From contig NZ_JAHRXF010000017.1 in NCBI RefSeq assembly GCF_019104725.1, positions 45,408 through 109,407 on the forward strand: 64,000 bases of DNA. Direction: 5' to 3'. Positions 41,827 to 50,577 of this stretch are shown here, piece after piece. This DNA is from Streptomyces corallincola. Lineage in GTDB: Bacteria; Actinomycetota; Actinomycetes; Streptomycetales; Streptomycetaceae. The notes beneath the pieces are model-generated. The model worked only from the letters and a program-made list of their open reading frames with translations. It ran no database searches and was not told the origin of the DNA. Positions within the stretch are counted from its first letter, which is position 1; every line of letters begins with the position of its first letter. Both the position numbers and the translations under genes were made by a program.

Positions 41827-43076
41827 TCATGATCCCGCGCCCCGGACCCCGCCCGGCGGACTTTGAGCCAGCAGACTTTGGGCCAGCATCAACGTGGCCG
41901 CCAGCGCGGCGAGCGCGAATCCGCCCCGCGCCCCGAACACGTCGATCGCCTCTCCCGAAGCCGCCGCCGCGACAGCCGAGCCCGCCGCACTGCCGAGCCC
42001 AGCCAGGCGAACGCCTGTGTCAGGACGGTCGGGTGAACGGTGGATTCGGCGAGGACGGAGAAGAGCACGAGCAGGGGCGGGACGGTCGCACCGGTCAGCA
42101 CGAGGACCGCTCCGAGCCCGACCGGTGAGCCGACAAAGGGCAGGAGCAGCGCGCTGACGGTCAACACCCCGCTGAACAAAACCATTTGCCGCACCGTGCT
42201 CATCCGCCATCGGCGCAGCCCGTACAGCCAACCCATCAGCAATCCAGTGAAGTTGGAGACGCCGAAGAGGGGTGCGGCGGCGCCGGGAGCGTCATGGGCC
42301 ACCGTGAACGCCGTCACCGAGACCTGCATGGCGCCGAAGTAGACCCCGATGGCGAGGTTGAGGCCCATCAGGAGGATGAGTCCGCCGTTCATCAACGGCC
42401 TTCCACGAAACCCCTGTTCGGATTCCCCGTCCCTCAAGGGCGGCGGTGCGCTCCCCCGCTGACCCGCGAGGACCAGCCCACCCCCGACCGACAGGGAAGC
42501 GGCCAGCACCGTCCCGAGTACGGCCCGCCCGTCCGCCGCTAGCGCGCTGACCACGGCCGGACCCACGAGGTAGCCCACGGCGTTGGTGAGGGACTCCAGG
42601 GCGAAGGCGGTGGGGAGTTCCGCCGCACGCTTTCCGCGCAGCAGTGCGGCCCAGCGCGCCGCGGACATCGCACCGAGCTGGGGGACGCTGACTCCGACCA
42701 GTGCACCGGCGAGGACGAGGAGGCCGTCGAAGGCGTCCGCCGTGACCAAGCACACGAGTGCGGCGACCGCGAGGGCGTGGGCGAGGAGCGCGGGCGGCAG
42801 AACGCGGGTCTGCCCGAACCGATCGACCAGTCGGGCCACTTGAGGTGCCCCCACGGCCTCGGCCACGGCGAACGCCCCGCCGACAAGCCCCGCCGACGCG
42901 AAGGTGCCGGTACGGCTGTGCACGAGCCAGACGATGCCGAGGCTGGTCATCGCCACGCCGACGCGTCCGAGCGAGGCGGGCAGGAAGAAGGCTACGGCGC
43001 CCGAAGTCCGCAGCAGGGAACGGTAGTTCGCCGACGACACGGCGAGTCCTGTTCGCTGCCCGACGGGGCGGCCCAC
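41827..43076 (-). pseudogene. MFS transporter gene with a single-base frameshift near its 3' end
   Basis: The 5' frame (GTG 43076) encodes about 360 residues of a normal 12-helix MFS protein (ASLGRVGVAMTSLGIVWLVH; VGAPQVARLVDRFGQTRVL). Near 41995 it switches to a basic junk tail. The downstream frame continues the protein correctly (AAGSAVAAAASGEAIDVFGA, then LAALAATLMLAQSLLAQSPP). Adding one G in the TCGG run restores a continuous protein. The last helix is therefore lost by one deletion, either a true mutation or a base-calling error in a GC run. The product without frameshift would end 3 bases before the GNAT start. Confidence 0.75.
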
Positions 43077-43197
43077 CTGAGTCGTCGGTGTCCGACGTAC
43101 GGACCCGTGGTCACCACCTGGAACCGTCCAGTTCTGGCACGGAGAGGGAACACACGCCCCGCACCGACTCCATCACCGGGCAGAAATCTCGTTGATC

Positions 43198-43260
43198 GTT
43201 GATCTCGTTGATCTCGTTGATCTTGTTGACCTGGTTGGTCTGGCTGATCCAGTCGATCTC
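43198..43260. repeat. 9-bp tandem repeat GTTGATCTC, seven copies
   Basis: Exact or near-exact units run from 43198 (GTTGATCTC, GTTGATCTC, GTTGATCTT, GTTGACCTG, GTTGGTCTG, GCTGATCCA, GTCGATCTC). They lie in the 331-base divergent gap between the MFS and thioesterase genes, the rest of which shows no gene. The tract could influence promoter spacing. Confidence 0.9.
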
Positions 43261-43407
43261 GTGTTTTCGATCCACTGTGAGCGGCCATTCTCACCGCGCG
43301 CACGGCCCAATGTCCATCAGCTGCGCCGATTCCCCCACGCCGCACGCTCCACAAGGAACGATGAGGAGAAGCGCGCGCCCCGACGACAGAGACGACCGAG
43401 GAGACCC

Positions 43408-44181
43408 GTGGGACCCATCGCCCAGCCCGCAGCCGAGAACCCCTGGTTCCGGCGGTACGCCCCCGCCCCGGACGCCGACCACCGCGTGGTCTGCTTCCCG
43501 CACGCGGGCGGCTCCGCGAGCTACTACCTCCCGGTGGCCCGCGCACTCGCACCGCACGCGGACGTGCTCGCGGTGCAGTACCCCGGACGCCAAGACCGTT
43601 ACGCCGAGACCCCGTTGACCAGGATCGGCGCGCTCGCCGACGAGGTGTACGAGAACCTGCTCCCCTGGACCGACAGGCCGCTGACCCTGTTCGGGCACAG
43701 CATGGGCGCGCTGGTGGCGTTCGAGGTGGCCCGGCGGTTCGGGGACGATCCGGACGGGCCCGTACGCCTGTACGTCTCGGGGCGCAGGGCGCCGTCCACT
43801 TACCGCGAGGAGAGCCACCACAAGCTGGACGACGCCGGTCTGGTCGAGGAGATCCGCTCACTGGGCGGTACGGACACGAGCGCGCTGGAGAACCCCGAGC
43901 TGATGGCCCTGGCGCTCCCGGCGCTCCGGGCGGACTACGAGGCGGTGGACACGTACTCCTGCCCACCGGACGCGACGGTCCCGTGCCCGGTCACCGCACT
44001 CGTCGGCCACATGGATGCGCGCGCCACACTTCCGGAGGTCCAGGTGTGGCGGCAGCACACCACAGCGGCGTTCGATCTCAAGACCTACCCCGGCGGCCAC
44101 TTCTACCTGACCGACCACTTCCCGGAGATCACCGCCCTCTTGGCCGCGCATGTCACCAGCCAGGAGGCGAGCCAGCTCTGA
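43408..44181 (+). CDS. Type II thioesterase (GrsT/TEII family)
   Basis: A 257-residue alpha/beta-hydrolase. The nucleophile Ser98 is in GHSMGA, the oxyanion segment is FPHAGGSASYYLPVARAL, and the late His is in PGGHFYL. This is the editing thioesterase type that removes aberrant acyl groups from NRPS/PKS carrier proteins, yet no such synthase lies in the window. It may serve a cluster elsewhere. GTG 43408 is chosen at the family N-terminus (NPWFRRY motif), with CGAGGAGACC upstream; the longer frame is antisense to repeats. Confidence 0.88.
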   Translation: MGPIAQPAAENPWFRRYAPAPDADHRVVCFPHAGGSASYYLPVARALAPHADVLAVQYPGRQDRYAETPLTRIGALADEVYENLLPWTDRPLTLFGHSMGALVAFEVARRFGDDPDGPVRLYVSGRRAPSTYREESHHKLDDAGLVEEIRSLGGTDTSALENPELMALALPALRADYEAVDTYSCPPDATVPCPVTALVGHMDARATLPEVQVWRQHTTAAFDLKTYPGGHFYLTDHFPEITALLAAHVTSQEASQL

Positions 44182-44390
44182 CCTCGGTCGGGGACGGGGG
44201 TCGCGGCATCGGAGGGGTTTCAAGTTCTGTATTCCACAGACGAGTTGATGTCCAAGGTTCCGGGGATACCAGGGCAGTCATATGACCGATCCATCGCCTG
44301 ATGCCTTGATCCAGGGTGACCGTGCGGCATCCGCCGGTACCCGTGGCCGCGGGCCCGCGCGGCACATCCACGATCGAAAGAGGACTCGCC

Positions 44391-45170
44391 ATGATCAGCC
44401 GACGCCGTTTCACGATGATGGGCGCGACCGTCGCCGCCGCTTCGGCGGTGGTCGCGGCGCCCTCGGCGCACGCGAGCGGGCGGCCCGGCCGTTCGCAGGG
44501 GGTGCGCAACATCGTCCTGGTGCACGGGGCCTACGCCGACGGCTCTTCGTGGGGCAAGGTGATCCCGCTGCTCCAACGGGCCGGGATGCGGGTGACCGCC
44601 GTACAGAACCCGCTGACCTCGCTCGCGGACGACGCCGCCGCGACCCGGTTCGCACTGGCGCGGCAGGACGGCCCGACCCTGCTCGTCGCGCACTCGTACG
44701 CCGGCACGGTGATCTCGGAGGTCGGCCTGGACGACAAGGTCGCCGGGCTCGTCTACGTCGCCGCCCGCGCCCCGGAGGCCGGGGAGGACTTCGCGGCGCT
44801 GGCGGCCAAGTTCCCGACTCCGCCGGTCAGTTCGGGCATCGTCTCCTCGGGCGGCTTCCGCTGGCTGGACCAGGACGCGTTCCTGCGGGACTTCGCCAAC
44901 GGGGTACCGCGCGAGGAGGCGCTGACGCTGTACGCGGCCCAGGGCCTGCTGTCCACCGCCCCGCCCACCACCAGCGTCGCCGCCTGGCACGAGAAGCCGT
45001 CCTGGTACGCGGTCTCCCGCCAGGACCGCACCATCAATCCCGACCTGGAACGCTTCATGGCCCACCGGATGCGAGCCCGCACCATCGAGGTCAACGCGGG
45101 CCACCTCTCCCTCATCACCCACCCCCAGGAGATCAGCCGCCTCATCCTGGGAGCGGCGGCGTCGGTCTGA
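44391..45170 (+). CDS. Tat-exported alpha/beta-hydrolase (EstC/salicylate-esterase-like)
   Basis: A 259-residue secreted hydrolase with a twin-arginine signal (MISRRRFTMMGATVAAASAV). The fold begins at IVLVHGAYADGSSW. Nucleophile Ser102 is in VAHSYAG, and the catalytic His is in NAGHLSLITHP. This matches the small esterase / hydroxynitrile-lyase-like group common in actinomycetes. ATG 44391 follows AAAGAGGA. The substrate is unknown. Neighbouring genes give no clue. Confidence 0.85.
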   Translation: MISRRRFTMMGATVAAASAVVAAPSAHASGRPGRSQGVRNIVLVHGAYADGSSWGKVIPLLQRAGMRVTAVQNPLTSLADDAAATRFALARQDGPTLLVAHSYAGTVISEVGLDDKVAGLVYVAARAPEAGEDFAALAAKFPTPPVSSGIVSSGGFRWLDQDAFLRDFANGVPREEALTLYAAQGLLSTAPPTTSVAAWHEKPSWYAVSRQDRTINPDLERFMAHRMRARTIEVNAGHLSLITHPQEISRLILGAAASV

Positions 45171-45230
45171 CCTCTGCATTCCGGAGGCGGGCGGGGCCGA
45201 CCCCGAGGGCAGCGGCCTGACAGCCACCAC

Positions 45231-45282
45231 CAAGGCCCAACGCCAAGGCCCACCGCCGAGGCCCACTACCGAGGCCCGCCGC
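45231..45282. repeat. 13-bp tandem repeat (CRAGGCCCAMYRC), four copies
   Basis: Four contiguous 13-base units, with loose GCCCGGCGTCGC-type repeats continuing to about 45320. They lie between the esterase gene and the SnoaL operator region. Confidence 0.75.
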
Positions 45283-45382
45283 CGCGCACCCGGCGTCGCC
45301 CGCCCGGCGTCGCGCGCCCGGCCTCGGATGAGGGCGGCGGACGGCGACCTGTGCGCGGAGACCCCAGCCCGGATGGACCATT

Positions 45383-45433
45383 AAGCGGACTCCGGGGTCC
45401 GGTAACCTTGATACCGGACCCCTGAGTCCGCTT
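45383..45433. promoter_or_regulatory. Paired TetR-type operators forming a 21-bp near-perfect palindrome
   Basis: Two CGGAC-N6-GTCCG sites (45386-45401 and 45415-45430) lie in opposite orientation around a 9-base spacer, together giving a 21-base inverted repeat with one mismatch. The sites start 83 and end 36 bases before the SnoaL-like ATG. CGGAC-N-GTCCG is a common TetR box in actinomycetes, and a TetR gene lies two genes downstream. The hairpin followed by five T could alternatively be a terminator for plus-strand readthrough. Confidence 0.7.
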
Positions 45434-45465
45434 TTTGTCGTCCGCTCCCACCAGGAGGTTTTCCC

Positions 45466-45834
45466 ATGTCCCACGCCAGGATCAGCGAGGCGCTGCGCGC
45501 ACTCGTCTTCGCACCCGAGCCCGGCGTCGAGCTGAGTGAGGCCGTAGACCGCTTCTACTCCCCCGACTACACGCACCGCGCCGACGGCCGGACCATCGAC
45601 CGGGAGAGCTTCACGCGGATGGCCGCCGGCTTCCGGGATCTGATCGAGGAAGGCACGGTCACCGTCCTGGACGAGGTCAGCGACGGCTCCGTCTACGCCG
45701 AGCGGCACGTGTTCCACATCCGCCTCAAGGACGGCACCACCCAGCACCGGGAGGTCGCCCTGTTCGGCACGCTCGCGGAGGACGGCAGGTTCCGGCATCT
45801 GAGCGAGACCGGCTTCGACATCACTCCTGCCTGA
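45466..45834 (+). CDS. SnoaL-like / NTF2-fold protein
   Basis: A 122-residue protein of the SnoaL-like (NTF2) cone-shaped fold: AVDRFYSPDYTHRADGRTID in the first half, YAERHVFHIRLKDGTTQHRE in the beta-sheet and FGTLAEDGRFRHLSETGFD at the end. Such proteins are cyclases, isomerases or ligand carriers. It follows a paired TetR-type operator and is transcribed toward a CMD-family gene and a TetR gene, which may form one unit. ATG 45466 follows CAGGAGG. Confidence 0.82.
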   Translation: MSHARISEALRALVFAPEPGVELSEAVDRFYSPDYTHRADGRTIDRESFTRMAAGFRDLIEEGTVTVLDEVSDGSVYAERHVFHIRLKDGTTQHREVALFGTLAEDGRFRHLSETGFDITPA

Positions 45835-45962
45835 CGCCCGAGACACGCGGCGTCCGCACCGCCGGAACCACCGCGAGCCCCGGCACACCGGCACCCCCGA
45901 AACCCCAGCATTGCCAGTCCCGCACCACCAAACGCGCCCCTCACGACCACCGGAGTACCCGT

Positions 45963-46502
45963 ATGACCCGCCTCCCCGACCCCTCCCCCAGCGCACTCCC
46001 CGAACCGGTCCGGGACTTCCTGACCGCGCTGCCACCCGACCCTATGGTCAGGATGCTGTCCCATTCGGCGGGCACCGTGCGCCCCTTCGTCGAACTGGCC
46101 CGCGCCCAGTTCACCGCCCTCGACTTGCCCGCCCGCTCCCGTGAGCTGGTGATCCTGGCGGTGGCGGCACGCACGGGCAGCACCTTCGTCGGCGCGCAGC
46201 ACGAACCGATGGCCGACGCGGCCGGGGTGGAGGAGCACGTGCGGCGACTCGTCCGCGAAGGGGTCTTCGACGGCCCGGGACTGGCCGGGGCCGACCGTGC
46301 GCTGCTCCGCTTCACCGACGAGGTTCTGTCCGGCCCGAGCGTGCCGGACGACGTCTTCGAGGCGGCCCGGCGGCACCTGAGCGACCGCGAGCTGGTCGAG
46401 GTACTCCAAGTCATCGGGTACTACTGGACCTTCGGGCGGATCTCCACGGTGCTGGACGTCCCCGTGACGCGGGTCTACGGCGACGAACCGATCCTGGAGT
46501 AA
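45963..46502 (+). CDS. Carboxymuconolactone decarboxylase-family protein lacking the CxxC motif
   Basis: A 179-residue AhpD/CMD-fold protein with the core LPARSRELVILAVAARTGST, then FVGAQHEPMADAAGV, and a C-terminal YYWTFGRISTVLDVP. The position that is ExxCxxC in peroxidase-active AhpD reads TFVGAQHE here, so the redox cysteines are absent. The conserved His remains. A non-peroxidase role is therefore likely. It lies 128 bases after the SnoaL gene and 86 bases before the TetR gene. ATG 45963. Confidence 0.85.
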   Translation: MTRLPDPSPSALPEPVRDFLTALPPDPMVRMLSHSAGTVRPFVELARAQFTALDLPARSRELVILAVAARTGSTFVGAQHEPMADAAGVEEHVRRLVREGVFDGPGLAGADRALLRFTDEVLSGPSVPDDVFEAARRHLSDRELVEVLQVIGYYWTFGRISTVLDVPVTRVYGDEPILE

Positions 46503-46588
46503 ACCGGTGCCCGTACGGGCAAACCCTGAGACCGCCGGGTACGCTCACGCCTGCCCCAGAACGCGCGGCGCGGCCGGACCACCGGTCC

Positions 46589-47200
46589 GTGACCGTTCTC
46601 CCGAGACAGGTCCCCACCTTGGCTCCCGCCACCCCGTCCGCAGGCCCCGGAGAGACCCGGCCCGGCACACCGAGGCGGAAGGACGCGCGCCGCAACCATG
46701 AACGCGTGGTCGCGGCAGCGGTCGCGGTCTTCCGCGAGCAGGGGACTCTCGGGTCCGTACCGCAGATCGCGGCGCGCGCCGAGGTCGGCAAGGCCACCGT
46801 CTACCGCAGCTTCCCCACGAAGGAGGACCTGCTGGAGGCGGTGACCCGGCTGAGCCTGGCCGAACTGGAGCGAGGCACCGCCGAAGCGCTGCGCGACAGC
46901 GACCCCTACGGGGCTTTCCGGGGTTACGTCCTCAGGCTGTTCGACGCGCTGGCCCACGACAGGCTTCTCGCGGAACGCCTCGCGGACTCGGGCTCACCGG
47001 CGGCGGCCTCGGTACTGCGCACCCTGCTCGACGCGATGAACGCCGCGAAGGCCACCGGCGAGCTGCGTCCCGACGCCTCCCGGCAGGATCTCCTGGTCGT
47101 CCTGTGCGGGACGGCACTGCAACTGGTCCGGTCGGCGGAACGCGATCCCGCCACCTGGCACCGCTACGGCGAGATGGTGATCAACGCTCTGCGTCCCTGA
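46589..47200 (+). CDS. TetR-family transcriptional regulator
   Basis: A 203-residue regulator. The DNA-binding helix-turn-helix spans residues about 30-75 (RVVAAAVAVFREQGTLGSVP, then QIAARAEVGKATVYRSFPTK). The C-terminal ligand domain is of the SCO1712/TetR_C type (LAERLADSG; LLDAMNAAKATGELRPDA; LVVLCGTALQLVRSAERDP). GTG 46589 or TTG 46619 could start it; the first 25 residues are not conserved. Its likely target is the paired CGGAC-N6-GTCCG operator ahead of the SnoaL gene. A terminator follows. Confidence 0.88.
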   Translation: MTVLPRQVPTLAPATPSAGPGETRPGTPRRKDARRNHERVVAAAVAVFREQGTLGSVPQIAARAEVGKATVYRSFPTKEDLLEAVTRLSLAELERGTAEALRDSDPYGAFRGYVLRLFDALAHDRLLAERLADSGSPAAASVLRTLLDAMNAAKATGELRPDASRQDLLVVLCGTALQLVRSAERDPATWHRYGEMVINALRP

Positions 47201-47300
47201 GCCGTTCTCCAGGGCAGGCAACCCGCGCGGGTCCCCTCACCTGCCGTGCGCCTCGCCGCACTTCCGCCATGCCGCTCGTCCGCCAGCCGCTCGTCCGCGC

Positions 47301-47336
47301 CTGCCCGGTCGGTTCTCCCACGAACCGACCGGGCAG
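47301..47336. terminator. Perfect 14-bp hairpin between convergent genes
   Basis: CTGCCCGGTCGGTT and its exact complement enclose an 8-base loop, 100 bases after the TetR stop and 52 bases after the minus-strand glycosidase-like stop. It probably terminates both. Confidence 0.8.
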
Positions 47337-47387
47337 GCAGGAGACTTGACCCGCACTCGGGCGATGCTGTCCCTCGTCGGGCCCCGA

Positions 47388-49418
47388 CTACCTCGCGGCG
47401 ATGGTGTATCCGCCCGGCAGCACCTCCGCGCGTACGCTCGCCCCGCGCACCTCGCGGGTCTGGTGGGCGTGGCCCGTGGCGTCGTACGACGTGACCGTGG
47501 CCGGACCGGAGCCGGGGAGCTGGACGGTGACGGTGCGGGAGGCGGTGGCCGCCGAGGCGAGCAGGGCGGTGCCGTGGCCGTCGGCGCCGGTGACCAGCCG
47601 GGAGACCTCCGGCTGGATGAGCAGGGCGTCGAGCGCGCCCGTGCCGTGCGTGCCGGTCGCCTTCAACTGGACCGACTTGGCCGGGAGTTCCCCGTTCAGC
47701 GTGACCGGGAGCAGGGCGCCGGGTGCCGGGGAGATGCCCTGGGGGCCGCCGGTGCCGTAGCGGAGGGTGCCGAGGTGGCGGTCGTCGGCGGTGAAGGAGA
47801 GGGTGCCGGTGCCGCCGTCGGTGAGGTCCGCGACCGGGGCGAGCAGGCGGGGGCCGTCGCCCGCCGGGATCTTCCAGGTGAGGGTGGAACCGGGGCCGGT
47901 GGAGACGTAGGCGCCACCGCTCCACTGGGACTCGCCGGTCCACGCGGACGACGGGGTCGTCTTCGTCGCGCCGCCGCCGAGTCGGGCCGACTCGGCCTCC
48001 ACGACCCGCTGGCCGTCGCGGGCGGTGATGTGTCCGGCGGCCAGCGCGGTGCGGGCCACGTCGGGCGCCGCGTCCAGGGCCTCCATGCTCAGCAGGCCGT
48101 GAATGGTGGACTCGGCACCGGAGTTGTGGTTGACGGTCCCGTCCGCCGAGACCCCGTCGAAGGTGACGCCGGTGGCGGGGTCGTACATCGCCGTGCCCGC
48201 CGGGTTCTGGCCGAAGAACCAGCCCGCCGCGATACCGGCGAGACGGCGCGGGCCGGGCGTGCGGGTGGCGGCGGCGACGGCCAGCAGGGACTCCACGCGG
48301 GAGTCGGCGCCGTAGGCGATCTGGCTGCCGTCCACGGGGGCCGGGGCGAGGGAGTTGTCCGGGCCGGTGGAGGTCAGCAGGTGCGGGGTGAAGACGCTCG
48401 CGTCGGAGACGGCGGGCGCCAGCAGGGCGGGGTCGTGCAGCGCGGCGGCGGCCTGGGCGAGGCCCTCGGGCATATGCGCGCCCCAAGCGTGCCAGTTGGA
48501 GACGGAGTTGGCGGTCGGCAACAGCGCGCCGTACGGCCACTGGCGGGCGTCTCCGCCGCCGAGGGCCGCGACGCCCCGGGCGAACTCCTTGAGCGCGGTA
48601 CGGGCCGCGCCGCCGCCACCCGCCCCGACGTACGCGCTCAGGCCGGTCATCGCCTCGGACGTGGCGTCGGCGCCGCCGGTGATGAGCCAGGCGGGGACAC
48701 GGTGGCCGTCTGCTGTGTCGTACGTGCCGTAGGAGCCGAGGACTTGGCGGTTCAGGGCGCCAACCGCCAGTTCCATACGGGACTTGAGGAAGTCAGCGAA
48801 CTTCGGGTCGGACTTCTTGAAGTCGGCGTAGCCCTCCCCGAGCGCCCAGACGGTGCGGGCCAGCCAGTAGGAGGCGCCGGTGTCCGAGGGGTTGGGGGTG
48901 TCGGGCGGGGTAGGGGTGCGGTTCAGGGTGCCGTCGGGCTGCATCCACAGGACAACGTTGCCGGCGTCCTTGCCGCTGGCGGTCTGGAGGTAGGTCAGGC
49001 CGCGCAGCAGCCCGTACGCCTGGGCGCGGCTGTGCGTGTCGCCGTCCGCGCGCCAGTGGCGGAGGTACACCACGGCGGCGCGGGCTATGTCGTCCGCGTC
49101 GTAGGCGCCCTGGCCGTACGTGTTGTGCGCGGCGTCGAAATCGCCGCCGCCGGTGGGCTGGTAGCCGCCGCCGGGCAGGGCGTTGGCGTAGACCCACAGC
49201 ATCCGCAGCGAGGGGTCCTCGGCGAGGCGGTACGTGGTGTGCCCGGTCTGCGCGGGCGGCTTGACGCTGGTGGTGAGGGCGTCGAGGTGGGCGAGGTTGG
49301 TCAGCTTGCCGGGTGCGGCGGGCGCGGCGGCGTCCGTCATCGCGGGGGCGGCGGACGCGGCCGGGGCGAGCAGCCCGATCAGCGCGACCGCTGCGGGCAG
49401 CAGGGTACGGCGGAGCAC
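47388..49418 (-). CDS. Large secreted six-hairpin glycosidase-like protein with CBM-like tail
   Basis: A 676-residue secreted protein with a Sec signal (LRRTLLPAAVALIGLLAPAA, cleavage near ASA-AP). Residues about 60-480 look like an (alpha/alpha)6 glycosidase fold, with Gly/Asp-rich loops (AHNTYGQGAYDADDIARAAV; GASYWLARTVWALGEGYADF; GWFFGQNPAGTAMYDPATGV). The last ~180 residues (QRVVEAESARLGGGATK; SQWSGGAYVSTGPGSTLTWK) resemble a CBM35-like sugar-binding module. The exact family and substrate are not recognised. GTG 49418 is fixed by CAGGAGACCGAC just upstream. It is transcribed alone, toward the TetR gene. Confidence 0.75.
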   Translation of the reverse strand: MLRRTLLPAAVALIGLLAPAASAAPAMTDAAAPAAPGKLTNLAHLDALTTSVKPPAQTGHTTYRLAEDPSLRMLWVYANALPGGGYQPTGGGDFDAAHNTYGQGAYDADDIARAAVVYLRHWRADGDTHSRAQAYGLLRGLTYLQTASGKDAGNVVLWMQPDGTLNRTPTPPDTPNPSDTGASYWLARTVWALGEGYADFKKSDPKFADFLKSRMELAVGALNRQVLGSYGTYDTADGHRVPAWLITGGADATSEAMTGLSAYVGAGGGGAARTALKEFARGVAALGGGDARQWPYGALLPTANSVSNWHAWGAHMPEGLAQAAAALHDPALLAPAVSDASVFTPHLLTSTGPDNSLAPAPVDGSQIAYGADSRVESLLAVAAATRTPGPRRLAGIAAGWFFGQNPAGTAMYDPATGVTFDGVSADGTVNHNSGAESTIHGLLSMEALDAAPDVARTALAAGHITARDGQRVVEAESARLGGGATKTTPSSAWTGESQWSGGAYVSTGPGSTLTWKIPAGDGPRLLAPVADLTDGGTGTLSFTADDRHLGTLRYGTGGPQGISPAPGALLPVTLNGELPAKSVQLKATGTHGTGALDALLIQPEVSRLVTGADGHGTALLASAATASRTVTVQLPGSGPATVTSYDATGHAHQTREVRGASVRAEVLPGGYTIAAR

Positions 49419-49709
49419 GTCGGTCTCCTGGGTCGTGAGGTGGGCTGTGTGCTGTGGTTTGTGCTGTTGCTGTGTGGTGCGCAGCCATGTGGTGGGGCTC
49501 GGTGCTGCGGCTTGCGTGCGTAGGGGGAAGGGCGAGACAGCGGGCGGGGCACCCGTGTGGCCGCAAGATAACCCACGTGTTTCGGTGGGCCACCCGGGAC
49601 GGGCTGCGATGATCACGTTGCGTGCATGGATGATCGACCCAACGTCCGCCAACTGTGCGCGTACGGTCGGAAATATGTAAAGCCACTGTGAACAACGAAG
49701 ATTTTGCCT

Positions 49710-50534
49710 TTACCCGGGCGCCCGCTCACCCCCCTCACCGTCCGCCGGATCGCGTACGAAACCTGTCGCCAACTGGTCTCCTTGGAGCAGTACTTCGGCT
49801 TCGCTGATGACGGCGGCGAGGTCGGAGCCCGCCCTGAGCAGAGCGACGGTACGGTCCGCGATGGCGTCGAGACGCACGCCCAGGACCCGTTCGGTCTCCT
49901 CCAGCCCCTCATACCGGCCGAGAGCGCCCATGATCTCCCGGACGGCCGGCACCCCGTACCCGGCACCGCGCAGCGCGACGACGATGCGTGCGGCACCCAC
50001 GGCCGCGGGGCCGTACCTGCGGGCCCGCAGAGTCGTGACCCGCTCGGGCGCGACCAGCCCCTCCCGCTCCCAGAAACGCAGCGCGGAAGGCCGTACACCG
50101 AGCGCCCCGGCCAGCTCGGTGATCGTCATCGAATCCCCCTCACGCGCGCCGTCGTCCCCCTCGCGCGCGGCGCCGCCCCCTTCGCACTCGGCCCGGATCG
50201 CCGCCAACGCCCGCCGGGCGTGCAGCACTTCGTCCCGCTCGGCGGCGAGCCGCACATGCACGGCGCCCACGGCGGCCGCAGCGTCCCCGATCCCGGCCCC
50301 GCGCAACCCTGCCAGCACCCGCCGGGCCTCCACCGGCCCGGCCGCGCGGGCGAGGCCCCGGTACGCGTGCAGTGCGCGGACGTGCAGCGCGGTGTACGCC
50401 CGGTACCCGTTGCCCGCACGCGTGGCTGGCGGTACGACGCCCAGCCGCTCCAGGTCCCGTACCTGTTGGGGTGAGTACCCGGACTGCCGCGCCACGTCGG
50501 CCGTACGCAGGGGCCGGCACCGGGCGTCGTCCAT
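49710..50534 (-). CDS. MerR-type regulator with two helix-turn-helix domains
   Basis: A 274-residue protein that contains two complete MerR-like DNA-binding modules. One spans residues 9-80 (RTADVARQSGYSPQQVRDLE, then RLGVVPPATRAGNGYRAYT). The other spans 136-205 (MTITELAGALGVRPSALRFW, then EREGLVAPERV...RRYGPAAV). An acidic, repetitive linker (AREGDDGAREGDS) joins them. Canonical MerR proteins have one such domain and dimerise, so this may bind DNA as an internal pseudo-dimer or bridge two sites. The gene is divergent from a small conserved gene; an exact 17-base palindrome sits between them. ATG 50534 is the likely start, with an upstream ATG at 50564 in the same frame. Confidence 0.85.
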   Translation of the reverse strand: MDDARCRPLRTADVARQSGYSPQQVRDLERLGVVPPATRAGNGYRAYTALHVRALHAYRGLARAAGPVEARRVLAGLRGAGIGDAAAAVGAVHVRLAAERDEVLHARRALAAIRAECEGGGAAREGDDGAREGDSMTITELAGALGVRPSALRFWEREGLVAPERVTTLRARRYGPAAVGAARIVVALRGAGYGVPAVREIMGALGRYEGLEETERVLGVRLDAIADRTVALLRAGSDLAAVISEAEVLLQGDQLATGFVRDPADGEGGERAPG

Positions 50535-50560
50535 CGAAACCCCACACAAGCACTTGAAGG

Positions 50561-50577
50561 TCATGGTTGAACCATGA
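50561..50577. promoter_or_regulatory. 17-base palindrome TCATGGTT-G-AACCATGA between the double-MerR gene and its neighbour
   Basis: Exact 8-base arms around one base. The site covers the first ATG (50574) of the divergent small gene and the alternative upstream ATG (50564) of the MerR gene. It is the best candidate operator for the double-MerR protein. Confidence 0.65.

Noticed and set aside
43408..45170. Thioesterase plus esterase as part of a biosynthetic gene cluster
   Set aside because: No synthase, carrier protein, tailoring enzyme set or cluster-specific regulator is present in the flanking 20 kb.
45383..45433. Simple intrinsic terminator of the upstream esterase gene
   Set aside because: It is over 200 bases from that stop and contains two internal TetR-type boxes adjacent to the next start; the terminator reading is kept only as an alternative.
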